A stretch of 64,000 bases of DNA from Bradyrhizobium sp. CB1650 (GCF_029761915.1 NZ_CP121695.1:3625501-3689500), one strand, 5' to 3'; numbered from the stretch's first letter, positions 9,505-18,640 are shown. Notes: a model not told the origin generated them from the sequence alone. Translations and numbers: made by a program.

Positions 9505-10593
9505 TTACCGCTTGTTGGCCTGCCGCAGCGGCAGCGGCCGTTCGCGCTCCATCGGCGTCACCTGATTGCGCAGGTTGGCCTGGGCGCAGGCCTCCGCCAG
9601 CCGCCGCCGCTCCTGCCAGGGTTCGACCACGTTCATCCAGAGCTCGCGGGTGCCCATGATGGAAATGGCAAGACCGAACGGAATTACGAAATAGAGGATG
9701 CGGAACACCAGCAGCGTGGCCAGGAGCTGTTCGCGTCCGAACTCCGGCAGCGCCACCAGCATGGCGGCGTCGAACACGCCGATCGAGCCGGGAGCATGGC
9801 TGGCAAAGCCGAGAAGCGTCGCCAAGATGAACACCACTGCGAGCGACATGAAGTCGATCGGCGGAGTGGCCGGCATCAACAAGTACATCGCGGTGGCGCA
9901 GAAGCCGAGGTCGACCACGCCGATCAGGATCTGGACCAGCGTCAGCGGGGCGGACGGCAGTACCACCTTCCAGCCCTTCTGGCCGAGCTCGCGGCGTTTC
10001 TCGCCCATGGACAGCCAGACCAGATAGGCGCCGATCGAGGCGAGACCGCCCAATGCGATCAGCCGGTTAATCGCCGAGGGGAGTTGATCCATCGCCGAGG
10101 CCGCGTCCGGATGGATCGCCATGCCGATCGAGAGCACGAAGATGTTACCGAGCCAGAAGGTCAGTCCAGAGAGGAAGCAGATCTTGGCGACGTCGATCGC
10201 GTTCAGCCCGTAATCCGAATAGATCCGGAATCGGATTGCCCCGCCGGTAAAGACGGTGGCGCCGATATTGTGGCCGATCGAATAGGAGGTGAAGCTGGAC
10301 AGCGCTGCAATGCGATAGGGAACGTGCTTCTTCCCGATCGTGCGCAGTGCAAAAAAGTCGTAGAAGGTCAGCGTACAGAACGCGAATAATACGCAAATGG
10401 CCGCGAGCCCGATATCACCACGGGGAATCTCGGTTAACGCGGTCAGGATGACGCTGGTATCGATGCCCTTGAGGGTCCGTACGAGCGTGGTGATCGCGAA
10501 GGCGATGATCATGACGCTCGCCGCAACTCCGAGGCGTCGCCAGCCGATCCATCTCTTGAAGCCGCGTTTCATCGCGGGCAGCTGTCCGTGCAT
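9505..10593 (-). CDS. Lysylphosphatidylglycerol-synthase transmembrane (flippase-like) family protein
   Basis: 362 aa integral membrane protein with about eight hydrophobic segments. It matches the LPG_synthase_TM/UPF0104 (YbhN-like) pattern, including SYSIGHNIGATVFTGGAIRFRIYS, quoted here only as the positional block at residues 108-131. The soluble lysyl-transferase domain of MprF is absent, so this is a stand-alone membrane domain of unknown lipid substrate. A GGGAGGA Shine-Dalgarno supports ATG 10593. The C-terminus is basic and cytoplasmic. Confidence 0.75.
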   Translation of the reverse strand: MHGQLPAMKRGFKRWIGWRRLGVAASVMIIAFAITTLVRTLKGIDTSVILTALTEIPRGDIGLAAICVLFAFCTLTFYDFFALRTIGKKHVPYRIAALSSFTSYSIGHNIGATVFTGGAIRFRIYSDYGLNAIDVAKICFLSGLTFWLGNIFVLSIGMAIHPDAASAMDQLPSAINRLIALGGLASIGAYLVWLSMGEKRRELGQKGWKVVLPSAPLTLVQILIGVVDLGFCATAMYLLMPATPPIDFMSLAVVFILATLLGFASHAPGSIGVFDAAMLVALPEFGREQLLATLLVFRILYFVIPFGLAISIMGTRELWMNVVEPWQERRRLAEACAQANLRNQVTPMERERPLPLRQANKR

Positions 10594-10987
10594 TCATCCT
10601 CCCGGCGGGGGCAAGACCGTCCGATCGGGCCGCTGGCCGACCGGGGCGCGATCGCTGCCAAAAGTGGCGCCGATCGCTAGGCATGATCTAGTCCATTAAG
10701 GCAAAAACGTCGACTTGTGCAGCCCTTGACAAGGATGGGTTCTGCATCTGACGGCCGCTTTTGTCATACGTGCTACACATTGCAGGCCGTTAACAAATTT
10801 TGAGTCGCGGTTCGGCATGGTCTCAAATCCTGACGCCGCTGGCCTTGTTCCAGCGCAAGCGAATACGGCTTTTTCGGAACATCGGCGCAATGGGCCGGTT
10901 AGCGCCGATCAGCAATCGAACATGGCGGAAGACGGCTTGCGTGCAAGTCCGTGCCGTCCTGTTCCCAAAATTCCGAGGATTGGAACG
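10594..10987. other. Intergenic region without recognisable gene
   Basis: 394 bp between the divergent flippase-like gene and the DUF892 gene. It presumably holds both promoters, but I could not assign a convincing -35/-10 pair. An in-frame extension of the DUF892 frame runs through it but does not look like protein. Confidence 0.4.
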
Positions 10988-11494
10988 ATGGGACTGTTCA
11001 CAAAAGACATCAAAACCATGAACGACCTGTTCGTGCATCAGCTACAGGACATCTACTACGCCGAGCAGCAACTCACCAAGGCGCTGCCGAAAATGGCAAG
11101 TAAGGCGACCGATCCGCAATTGAAGCAGGGCTTTTTGACGCACTTGGAAGAGACAAAGCAGCACGTCACGCGTCTTGAGGAAGTATTCAAGATGCACGGT
11201 GTCGCCGTGAAGGCGATCGACTGCCCCGCGATCGACGGGATCATCGAAGAGGCCGACGACACGGCCGGCGAAGTCGCCGACAAGGCGGTGCTCGACGCGG
11301 CCCTGATCAACGCGGCGCAAGCCGCGGAGCATTACGAGATCGTGCGTTACGGCAGCCTGATCGCCTGGGCCAAGCAGCTCGGCCGCAACGACTGCGCCGC
11401 AGTGCTAGCCAAGACGCTGGAGGAAGAGAAGGCGACCGACAAGAAGCTGACGTCGCTCGCCGAGAGCAAGGTGAACTTGCGCGCCGCAAGCTAG
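10988..11494 (+). CDS. DUF892 ferritin-like protein (YciE/YciF family)
   Basis: 168 aa from ATG 10988 (MGLFTKDIKTMNDLFVHQLQ). The open frame begins at 10817, but the extra residues are not family-like. The protein is all-helical, with the DUF892 signature DIYYAEQQLTKALPKM and later helices carrying HLEETKQH and AEHYEIVRYG; the Glu and His residues fit a four-helix di-metal ferritin-like fold. Homologues are stress-induced; the biochemical role is not established. Confidence 0.88.
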   Translation: MGLFTKDIKTMNDLFVHQLQDIYYAEQQLTKALPKMASKATDPQLKQGFLTHLEETKQHVTRLEEVFKMHGVAVKAIDCPAIDGIIEEADDTAGEVADKAVLDAALINAAQAAEHYEIVRYGSLIAWAKQLGRNDCAAVLAKTLEEEKATDKKLTSLAESKVNLRAAS

Positions 11495-11509
11495 ATCAAG
11501 CACAGCATG

Positions 11510-11542
11510 GAAGACGCCGCGCTCCCGCTGCGCGGCGTCTTC
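11510..11542 (+). terminator. Strong hairpin downstream of the DUF892 gene
   Basis: A perfect 12-bp stem GAAGACGCCGCG / CGCGGCGTCTTC with a 9-nt loop, 15 bp after the stop codon. No T-tract follows, so it may stabilise the 3' end rather than terminate intrinsically. Confidence 0.45.
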
Positions 11543-11550
11543 GCGCCTGC

Positions 11551-11651
11551 CGTCATGCGCCGCGAAAAGCGGGGCATCCACTAGGCCGCCGCGTCTGCGC
11601 ATGTATCGCTGCCGTTGGAATGCTGGATCGCCCGTCCCGGTGCGCGATGAG
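11551..11651. repeat. Dispersed repeat, same family as 7283-7384, copy 2 (diverged)
   Basis: It shares the order GTCAT, a GCGAAA/GCGGGG hairpin, ATCCACTA and GAATGCTGGATCGCCCG with the first copy, but with many substitutions and a GATGAGG right end instead of GATGACA. Confidence 0.6.
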
Positions 11652-11764
11652 GCGGAAATGAAGAGCGCATTCATTGCCCTCACTTCCATAATTCGCCCGC
11701 TATCGAAGCATGCCGGCGGGACAGCAGCGTATATTTCGCATGGGGCTACGATCGAGGTCGCAGC

Positions 11765-13174
11765 ATGCGAACCAACACACTCAAATACGAAACCTTCGAT
11801 AGCGCCAAAGGCAGACCGCGTGCCGGCCCGCGCCTTACGTCATCACTGACGCTTGCTGCCATGAGTCTCGGCTACGGCGTGGTGCAGCTCGACGTCACCA
11901 TCGTCAATACTGCGCTCGATGCGATGGGCAAGACGCTCGGCGGGGGTGTCGCGGAGCTGCAATGGGTGGTCAGCGCCTACACCATCGCCTTTGCGGCCTT
12001 CATCCTGACCGCGGGCGCGCTCGGTGACCGCATCGGCGCCAAGCGCATCTTCATGGCAGGGTTCGCCATCTTCACCGCGGCCTCGCTCGCCTGTGCGCTG
12101 TCGCCCAATGCGGCCGTGCTGATCGGCGCGCGGCTGGTCCAGGGACTGGCGGCGGCGATCCTGGTGCCGAATTCGCTGGCGCTGCTGAACCATGCCTATG
12201 CGGACGACCGGGCGCGCGGCCGCGCGGTCGCGGTCTGGGCTGCCGGCGCGAGCCTGGCGCTCACCGCAGGTCCCTTTGTCGGCGGCGGCCTGATCACGCT
12301 GGTCGGCTGGCGTGCGATCTTTCTGGTCAATCTGCCCATCGGCCTGACGGGGCTGTGGCTGACCTGGCGCTTTGCCGAGGAGACCACGCGCGCGCCCTCG
12401 CGCGAGATCGACCTGCCCGGCCAGCTCGCCGCGATCGGCGCGCTGGGTGCGCTCGCCAGCGCGATCATCGAAGGCGGCGCGCTTGGCTGGACACATCCCG
12501 CCGTGATCGCAGCCTTTGCCGTCGCATCGATCCTCGGAGGACTGTTCGTGTGGCAGGAGAACCGCGCGGCCCAGCCGATGCTGCCGCTGTCGCTGTTCGG
12601 CAACCCGCTGTTCGCACTGACCTCGCTGATTGGCCTTCTGGTGAACGTCGCGATCTACGGCCTGATCTTCGTGCTCAGCCTGTACTTTCAGAGGATCAAC
12701 GGGCTGTCGGCATGGTGGACCGGGCTCGCGTTCGTGCCGATGATGGGGGCCGTGCTGCCCGTCAACCTGGTGGCGCCGCGCGTCGCCGAACGCATCGGCC
12801 CAAGCTCGACGATCGTCGTCGGCACCTGCATCTCGGCCCTCGGCTGCATCGGCCTGCTCTGGATCGCCGCCGGGACGAGCTACTGGGCGATCTGTGCGCA
12901 GCTCATCGCGATCAGCGGCGGGCTCGGGCTGCTGGTGCCGCCCTTGACCTCGACATTGTTGGGCAGCGTGGAGAAGGCCCGCTCCGGCATCGCCGCAGGA
13001 GTCCTCAACGCGACGCGGCAGACCGGCAGCGTGCTCGGCGTCGCATTGTTCGGCTCGCTGGTCGCGGGCGAAGGCGCGTTCATGGCGGGCCTGCACCTGT
13101 CGCTGCTGGTTTCAGCCGCCGTGCTGCTGCTTGCAGCGGCCGTGATCGGGCTCGGTGCGTCGCCGCGGGCATGA
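11765..13174 (+). CDS. MFS multidrug transporter, DHA2 (EmrB/QacA-like) family
   Basis: 469 aa, about 14 hydrophobic segments. The DHA2 signature LDVTIVNTAL is in TM1 and GDRIGAKR is the loop 2-3 motif. The antiporter motif-C-like block LALTAGPFVGG is in TM5. It would export hydrophobic compounds by proton antiport. GAGG precedes the ATG. No adaptor (EmrA) or regulator gene lies next to it, so its substrate is unknown. The next gene is a signalling protein that starts 113 bp downstream. Confidence 0.87.
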   Translation: MRTNTLKYETFDSAKGRPRAGPRLTSSLTLAAMSLGYGVVQLDVTIVNTALDAMGKTLGGGVAELQWVVSAYTIAFAAFILTAGALGDRIGAKRIFMAGFAIFTAASLACALSPNAAVLIGARLVQGLAAAILVPNSLALLNHAYADDRARGRAVAVWAAGASLALTAGPFVGGGLITLVGWRAIFLVNLPIGLTGLWLTWRFAEETTRAPSREIDLPGQLAAIGALGALASAIIEGGALGWTHPAVIAAFAVASILGGLFVWQENRAAQPMLPLSLFGNPLFALTSLIGLLVNVAIYGLIFVLSLYFQRINGLSAWWTGLAFVPMMGAVLPVNLVAPRVAERIGPSSTIVVGTCISALGCIGLLWIAAGTSYWAICAQLIAISGGLGLLVPPLTSTLLGSVEKARSGIAAGVLNATRQTGSVLGVALFGSLVAGEGAFMAGLHLSLLVSAAVLLLAAAVIGLGASPRA

Positions 13175-13287
13175 ACAATGTGAGCAAGCGCACACATTCT
13201 CTGTTCACCATTTCGGAAACCCGTTTGTAGCCGGTTACCGACTATCCACCTCTGTCGGCTCAAGTGCAGGTCCAATAGGGGCCGGCA

Positions 13288-15687
13288 ATGTATCAAGTTC
13301 TTTATTGCCTCACGGACGAGCATGATTGGCGCCTCGTCGCGCTCGGCGGTGCGGTGTGTCTGCTCGCCTGCGCGGCGGCCATCAGCCTGTTTCACCGGGC
13401 GCGCGCCGCACACGGAGGGGCCCGCGTGGCGTGGATCACGCTCGATGCCGCCGTCGCCGGCTGCGGCATCTGGGCAACCCATTTCATTGCGATGCTGGCC
13501 TATGGTCCCGGCGCCGCGGGCGCCTACGACATTCCGGTCACGATCCTCTCGCTCATCTTTGCGATCGCCGTCACCTTCATCGGGCTGAGCATCTCGGTGT
13601 CGACGACGCGTCCTCCTCTGGCCGCGCTTGGTGGCGCCGTCGTCGGCGGCGGCGTGGCGGCGATGCACTATACCGGCATGATGGCGCTCGATATCCCCGC
13701 GGAAATCAGTTGGGCGACCGGCACCGTGACGGCATCGATCCTGCTCGGCATCATTTTCGGATCGCTTGCCTTGTTTGTCGCCGGACGAGGGGACAGCCCG
13801 TCCAACGCGCTGGGCGCGACGGTTCTGCTGACCGTCGCCATCGTCTCACATCATTTCACGGCCATGGGCGCGGTGCAGTTGACGCCTGATCCGGCGCGCG
13901 CGATCGGCGGGTTGTCGATCCCACCGGCCTCGATGTCCTTCCTCACCGCCAGCGCTGCGGTCGCCATCATCGCGATTGCACTGGTGGCGGCGCTGCTCGA
14001 CCGCCGCGCCAAGGGTGAGTTGGGACGTCAGCAGGTCGTGCTCGACACAGCGCTCGAGAACATGTCGCAGGGGCTGTGCATGTTCGATTCGGAGGGCAAG
14101 ATCCTGCTGTTCAACGAGCGTTATGCCGCCATGCTGCGCCGCTCCGATATGCAACTCACCGGCCGTCTGCTGCTCGACGTCTTGAAGGAAGAGCAGGCCA
14201 AGGGCCAGTGGAACGGCGATCCTCGCCAGTTCTTCGCGCGTCTCGTGGAGGACGCCCGGGGGGGCCGCACGACGACCGACATCGTCAAGCGGTTCGGCCG
14301 CTCGATCCGCGTCGTCAACCAGCCGATGCAGGGCGGCGGCTGGGTCGCGACCTTCGAGGACATCACCGAATGGCTCGAGGCGCAGGCGAAGATCTCGCAC
14401 ATGGCGCGTCACGATGCGCTCACCAATCTGCCGAACCGAATGCTGTTCCACGAGCGGCTCGAGCAGGGGCTTCGCGTGGCGAAGTCGAACGATCAGCTCG
14501 CGGTGCTCTGTCTCGATCTCGATCACTTCAAGGACATCAACGATTCGCTTGGCCATCCGATCGGCGACGCGCTGCTGCAGCAGGTCGGCCGGAGACTCGC
14601 CGGCTGCGTCGGGGAGAACGACACCGTGGCGCGCCTTGGCGGCGACGAGTTCGCCGTGGTCCAGCTCGGCCGGTTGGAGGAGGCCGCCGCGACCGTCCTT
14701 GCCAGCCGCCTCGTCGAAGTGATCTCCGCGCCCTACGAGATCGCCGACCATCAAATCGTGATCGGCGTCTCGATCGGCATCTCGCTGTCGCCGCAGGACG
14801 GTAGCAATCCGGACGAGCTTTTGAAGAACGCCGACCTCGCATTGTATCGCGCCAAGGCCGACGGCCGCGGCACCTATCGCTTCTTCGAGACCGGCATGGA
14901 TGCGCGCGCGCAGGCGCGGCGCCTGTTGGAAATGGATTTGCGCGCGGCGCTGCGGAGGGACGAGTTCGAGGTCCACTACCAGCCGATCCGTGACGTCGCC
15001 AGCGATCGCGTCGTCGCCTTCGAAGCGCTGCTGCGCTGGAACCATCCGCAGCGCGGCCTGATATCGCCGATCAGCTTCATTCCGTTAGCCGAGGAGACCG
15101 GGCTGATCGTGCAGCTCGGCGAGCTCGTGCTGCGTGGCGCCTGCGCGGACGCGGCGACCTGGCCGGGCGATATCGGGGTTGCCGTCAATCTGTCGCCGGT
15201 GCAGTTCAAGAGTCCGAACCTGATTGCATCCGTGACTGACGCTTTGGAAGCGTCGGGGCTCGCGGCGCGCCGCCTCGAGCTCGAGATTACCGAGTCCGTC
15301 CTGCTCCAGAACAGCGAAGCGACACTCGCCATCCTGCACGAGCTGCGCGCCAAGGGCGTGCGGATCTCGCTCGACGATTTCGGCACCGGCTATTCCTCGC
15401 TGAGCTATCTGCGCAGCTTCCCGTTCGACAAGATCAAGATCGACCGTTCCTTCGTGTCGGAGCTTGCGACCCGCGAGGATTCCATGGCGATCGTCCGCGC
15501 GGTGACGGGTCTGGGCCGCAGCCTCGGCATCGTGACCACGGCGGAAGGCGTCGAGAACGACACACAGCTCGAGCTGCTGCGGCGTGAAGGCTGCACCCAG
15601 GCGCAAGGCTACCTGTTCAGCAAGCCGCGACCGGCCTCTGACGTTGCGATGATGCTCGAACGGCCGCGGCTACGCGCCTCGGCGTAA
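13288..15687 (+). CDS. MHYT-PAS-GGDEF-EAL membrane cyclic-di-GMP protein
   Basis: 799 aa. An N-terminal seven-helix MHYT sensor domain (residues 1-235) carries THF at 64-66 and MHYTG at 126-130; such domains are thought to bind copper and to sense O2, CO or NO. A PAS-like region spans about 250-365. The GGDEF motif is intact (451-455) but the usual RxxD inhibitory site reads GEND. The EAL domain has EAL at 579-581, NLSP, EITES, DDFGTGYSS and DKIKIDRSF, so phosphodiesterase activity is plausible. The protein could both make and degrade c-di-GMP, a second messenger that often governs the switch from flagellar motility to attachment. Confidence 0.93.
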   Translation: MYQVLYCLTDEHDWRLVALGGAVCLLACAAAISLFHRARAAHGGARVAWITLDAAVAGCGIWATHFIAMLAYGPGAAGAYDIPVTILSLIFAIAVTFIGLSISVSTTRPPLAALGGAVVGGGVAAMHYTGMMALDIPAEISWATGTVTASILLGIIFGSLALFVAGRGDSPSNALGATVLLTVAIVSHHFTAMGAVQLTPDPARAIGGLSIPPASMSFLTASAAVAIIAIALVAALLDRRAKGELGRQQVVLDTALENMSQGLCMFDSEGKILLFNERYAAMLRRSDMQLTGRLLLDVLKEEQAKGQWNGDPRQFFARLVEDARGGRTTTDIVKRFGRSIRVVNQPMQGGGWVATFEDITEWLEAQAKISHMARHDALTNLPNRMLFHERLEQGLRVAKSNDQLAVLCLDLDHFKDINDSLGHPIGDALLQQVGRRLAGCVGENDTVARLGGDEFAVVQLGRLEEAAATVLASRLVEVISAPYEIADHQIVIGVSIGISLSPQDGSNPDELLKNADLALYRAKADGRGTYRFFETGMDARAQARRLLEMDLRAALRRDEFEVHYQPIRDVASDRVVAFEALLRWNHPQRGLISPISFIPLAEETGLIVQLGELVLRGACADAATWPGDIGVAVNLSPVQFKSPNLIASVTDALEASGLAARRLELEITESVLLQNSEATLAILHELRAKGVRISLDDFGTGYSSLSYLRSFPFDKIKIDRSFVSELATREDSMAIVRAVTGLGRSLGIVTTAEGVENDTQLELLRREGCTQAQGYLFSKPRPASDVAMMLERPRLRASA

Positions 15688-15690
15688 GCC

Positions 15691-16125
15691 TCAAGAGCGG
15701 CGCAATGCGAAATGCGCGCCGCAAAATGCCATCAAGGCGCCGAGGCTGAGCGCGGCAAAGCCCGCGAGCACGGCGGAGCCAGTCGGGATCGTGCTCGGTG
15801 CGGACGCTGCCTGGCCTGCGCCGGCGAGCAGGAGCACGCCCACCGCGATCAGGAACTGCCGCATTCGCTGCGGGATCTGGCCGGAGACGGCGCTGTGCAT
15901 CAGCGTCGCCGCGAAGTAGCCGCCGGAAAACCCGACCGTTGCGATCAGCCACCAAGCGATCGCTGCGCCCGCCGGCATGAACTCGTGCGTGTCCGAGCGC
16001 CAGAGGCCGCCGAGGTCGAGCCCGTAGCGCGCTCCCAGCATGTGAACCGCGAGCGCGAGCAGCACGCCGGAGATCGCGGCGGCACCGAGAATCAGACGGC
16101 GCGGAAAAAAAGTCGTCTCAGCCAT
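15691..16125 (-). CDS. Hypothetical membrane protein
   Basis: 144 aa from ATG 16125 (MAETTFFPRRLILGAAAISG). Four hydrophobic segments are visible: residues about 10-30, 55-75, 90-110 and 115-135. Two of them carry GG/GAG small-residue motifs. I do not recognise a family. It is transcribed toward the MHYT-GGDEF-EAL gene and ends 3 bp from it; no shared function can be inferred. Confidence 0.6.
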   Translation of the reverse strand: MAETTFFPRRLILGAAAISGVLLALAVHMLGARYGLDLGGLWRSDTHEFMPAGAAIAWWLIATVGFSGGYFAATLMHSAVSGQIPQRMRQFLIAVGVLLLAGAGQAASAPSTIPTGSAVLAGFAALSLGALMAFCGAHFALRRS

Positions 16126-16194
16126 GCCCAGCTTGTAGGATGACGCAGGGCGATCGCGCAAGCCGATCGCGGACGGGATCGGTTGGTTATCAAG

Positions 16195-16782
16195 ATGCGG
16201 GTTTCCGAAGCGCAGGCCGCTTCAGCCACGCGCTACGCCTACAAGGCCTCGCTGATCGGTTCGGCGCATCGTTTCGAACTGACCGAGGAGGGCCTGTCCT
16301 GGCATGTCGGCGGCCGCTCCGGCCTGTGGCGCTATGACGAGATCAGCGCGATCGCGCTGTCGTTCCGCCCGGTGTCGATGCAGCAGCACCGTTTTCGCGC
16401 GGATGTCAGCGGTGCGGGCGGCGGCCGCATCGCGATCCTGTCGACGAGCTGGCAGAGCGCGGCCCTGATGGCGCCGCAGGACAATGGCTATCGCGACTTC
16501 ATCGTGGAATTGCATGCGCGGATGGCGAAGGCCGGCAGCCGCGCGGTGCTGACTGCGGGGCTCGGGCACAAAACCTACGCGGTGGCGCTTGCGCTTCTGG
16601 CTGTCCTGGCGGTGGCGATGGCCGGGCTCCTGATCCGTGCGCTCATGGTCGGCGAATTCGCCGGCGCGCTGTTCGTCGTCGGCTTTGCCGCGTTGTTCAC
16701 CTGGCAGATCGGCGGTTTCGTGCGGCGCAACCGGCCGCGGAGATATGCTTTCGAGCATTTGCCTAAGGCCTTGCTGCCCTAA
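16195..16782 (+). CDS. Hypothetical protein with C-terminal membrane hairpin
   Basis: 195 aa from ATG 16195; a TTG four codons upstream is also open. The N-terminal 120 residues look like a PH-like beta domain (FELTEEGLSWHVGG, WRYDEISAIALSF). Two transmembrane helices follow at about 125-170 and the tail is basic (RRNRPRR). It is divergent from the 144-aa membrane protein. I do not recognise a named family. Confidence 0.6.
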   Translation: MRVSEAQAASATRYAYKASLIGSAHRFELTEEGLSWHVGGRSGLWRYDEISAIALSFRPVSMQQHRFRADVSGAGGGRIAILSTSWQSAALMAPQDNGYRDFIVELHARMAKAGSRAVLTAGLGHKTYAVALALLAVLAVAMAGLLIRALMVGEFAGALFVVGFAALFTWQIGGFVRRNRPRRYAFEHLPKALLP

Positions 16783-16810
16783 GTGCGACGCCTGGCTGTG
16801 CCCGCGGGCA

Positions 16811-16854
16811 CCCTTCGAGACGCCCGCTTGTCGCGGGCTCCTCAGGATGAGGGT
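16811..16854. repeat. Dispersed repeat, CCTTCGAGACG...CTCAGGATGAGGG type
   Basis: A palindromic element with the ends CCCTTCGAGACGCCCGC and GCGGGCTCCTCAGGATGAGG around a short TTGTC centre. I recognise it as a common intergenic repeat in Bradyrhizobium and relatives. It lies between convergent genes. Confidence 0.65.
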
Positions 16855-16875
16855 GGGGCTTGTGTCGCAGTAGAG

Positions 16876-18219
16876 CTACTCCGTCGAGTCGAAATCCTCT
16901 TCCTTGGTGCCGAGCAAGGAGGCAATCGTGCGCAGGCCGGCATCGAGTTGCTCGGGCGAGGGTGGGGCGAGCGCAAGCCGCACGGCATTCGGCGCGTGAC
17001 CATGTGCGATCGCAAAGGTCGAGGACGGCGTCAGCGCGATGCCGCGCCGGGCTGCTGCGGCGACGAAGGTCTGCGAGCGCCAATGCGGCGGCAGCGTGAG
17101 CCACAGATGGTAGGACCGCGTGTCGGCCGAGATCTGGTAGCCGGCAAGATGCCTCGCCGCCGCCTGCTGGCGCCGCGTCGCGTCGATGCGCTTCAGCCGC
17201 GTCAGTTCGGCGACGGTGCCGTCCGCCATCAGCCGCTGCCCGGCCGCCAGCGCATGGCCCGAGGCGATCCATCCGCCGGTCCGGACCGCGCTCATCACGC
17301 TCTCGCGCAAGCGGGGCGGCGCGACCAGGATGCCGAGGGCAAGGCCCGGTGCGACTTTCTTGGACAGGCTGTCGAGCACGAGGCAGCGGTCCGGCCCGAG
17401 CGCGGCCAGCGGCGTCTCGTCGGCGAGGAAGCCGTAGACGGTGTCCTCGATGATGGTGAGGTCGAGCTTCTCGGCGAGGCGCATGATGTCGGCGCGTCGC
17501 GCCGCATTCATGCTGACGCCAAGAGGGTTGTGGATCGTGGGCTGGATGTACAGCGCGGTGAGGTGTGCCTCGCGATGCGCCTTCTGGATCGCGTCCGGAC
17601 GCGCGCCGTACTCATCCATTGCGATCGGGACGAGGGTGACGCCGAGCCGCGCCGCGATGCTCTTGACGTAAGGATAGGTGAGCGCCTCGACGCCGCAGCG
17701 GCCACCGGCGGGCACGAGCGCGGAGAGTGCCGCGGCGATCGATTGCTTGCCGTTGGCGGTGAAGACGATCTGGTCGGCCTGCGGCGTCCACTCCTTGCGC
17801 GCGAGATAGGCGGCCGCGGCATTGCGCGCGCTCTTCGTACCGGTGCTGGTCGAGGCGCGCAGCGCGGATTCGAGCGCGTCGATGCGCTCCAGCCCCGCAA
17901 GGCTCTTGGCGATCATCGCCCATTGCTGTGGCAGCAGCGGATAGTTGACCTCGAAATCGATGCGTGCATCGCGCGGCTCGCTCATCACTTCGATCTTGCG
18001 CCTGACGTCGCCGGAGATGAAGGTGCCGCGGCCGACTTCGCCGACGACGAGCCCGCGACGCAACAACTCGGTGTAAACCCGGCTCGCGGTCGAGACAGCG
18101 ATGCCGCGGTCATAGGCAAAATTGCGCTGCGGCGGTAGCCGGTCGCCGGGCTTTAACGTCCCGTTAGAGATATCGGCCGCAATGGCATCGGCGAGCTTCA
18201 CGTACTCGAACTTGGACAT
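16876..18219 (-). CDS. MocR-family regulator (GntR helix-turn-helix fused to aminotransferase domain)
   Basis: 447 aa. Residues 1-70 are a GntR-type winged helix (GDRLPPQRNFA, VSTASRVYTELLRRGLV). Residues 90-440 are a fold-type-I PLP domain with YIQPTIHNPLG, Asp259 in IIEDTVYGFL and the Schiff-base Lys287 in SLSKKVAPG. MocR proteins bind PLP as cofactor and typically control vitamin B6, GABA, taurine or amino-acid genes. Which target applies here is unclear: the only divergent neighbour is a DUF1127 gene. Two TTGCACCGAG direct repeats just upstream suggest autoregulation. Confidence 0.9.
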   Translation of the reverse strand: MSKFEYVKLADAIAADISNGTLKPGDRLPPQRNFAYDRGIAVSTASRVYTELLRRGLVVGEVGRGTFISGDVRRKIEVMSEPRDARIDFEVNYPLLPQQWAMIAKSLAGLERIDALESALRASTSTGTKSARNAAAAYLARKEWTPQADQIVFTANGKQSIAAALSALVPAGGRCGVEALTYPYVKSIAARLGVTLVPIAMDEYGARPDAIQKAHREAHLTALYIQPTIHNPLGVSMNAARRADIMRLAEKLDLTIIEDTVYGFLADETPLAALGPDRCLVLDSLSKKVAPGLALGILVAPPRLRESVMSAVRTGGWIASGHALAAGQRLMADGTVAELTRLKRIDATRRQQAAARHLAGYQISADTRSYHLWLTLPPHWRSQTFVAAAARRGIALTPSSTFAIAHGHAPNAVRLALAPPSPEQLDAGLRTIASLLGTKEEDFDSTE

Positions 18220-18221
18220 TA

Positions 18222-18254
18222 TTGCACCGAGAGCAATGTTTTACTTGCACCGAG
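18222..18254. promoter_or_regulatory. Two direct repeats TTGCACCGAG, candidate MocR operator
   Basis: Identical 10-bp boxes at 18222-18231 and 18245-18254, 23 bp start to start (about two helical turns), directly upstream of the mocR ATG. MocR/GabR-type regulators commonly bind direct repeats. Confidence 0.5.
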
Positions 18255-18406
18255 GATTGTACTGGAGCATTTAAGTTCCATCAAGTTCCGCGATTGAGCC
18301 GAGGAGAGCGAGAGCAATCCGAGGCAATAGGGTGCAGGCGCCTCGCCCGGCGTGTGCGCCAAGGGCATCTGCTTCGCCGCGCGGGACGGTATGCCGGAGA
18401 AGAAAA

Positions 18407-18640
18407 ATGACCACGATCTCGCAAACTGCCGGGCAGAGTTTACGCCCATCCTCAAGCGGATTTTTCCGCGCGCTCGCCGCTGGCGCCTATGCGCTGTTCG
18501 ACCGCCTGGAGCGCCGCTCCGCAATCAAGACGCTGAACGAGCTCGACGACCGCGCGCTGCGCGACATCGGCATCACGCGCTGCCAGATCGAGGACGCCGT
18601 CTACGGGCAAGCCAAAGCCGAGCTGACGCGGTATCTCTGA
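18407..18640 (+). CDS. DUF1127 small protein (YjiS-like)
   Basis: 77 aa from ATG 18407 with GGAGA eight bases upstream. The C-terminal half is the arginine-rich DUF1127 motif (ELDDRALRDIGITRCQIE). In other proteobacteria DUF1127 proteins bind RNA and influence sRNA, phosphate or carbon metabolism; in many genomes they are also small stress proteins. No partner gene is adjacent apart from the divergent mocR. Confidence 0.85.
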   Translation: MTTISQTAGQSLRPSSSGFFRALAAGAYALFDRLERRSAIKTLNELDDRALRDIGITRCQIEDAVYGQAKAELTRYL

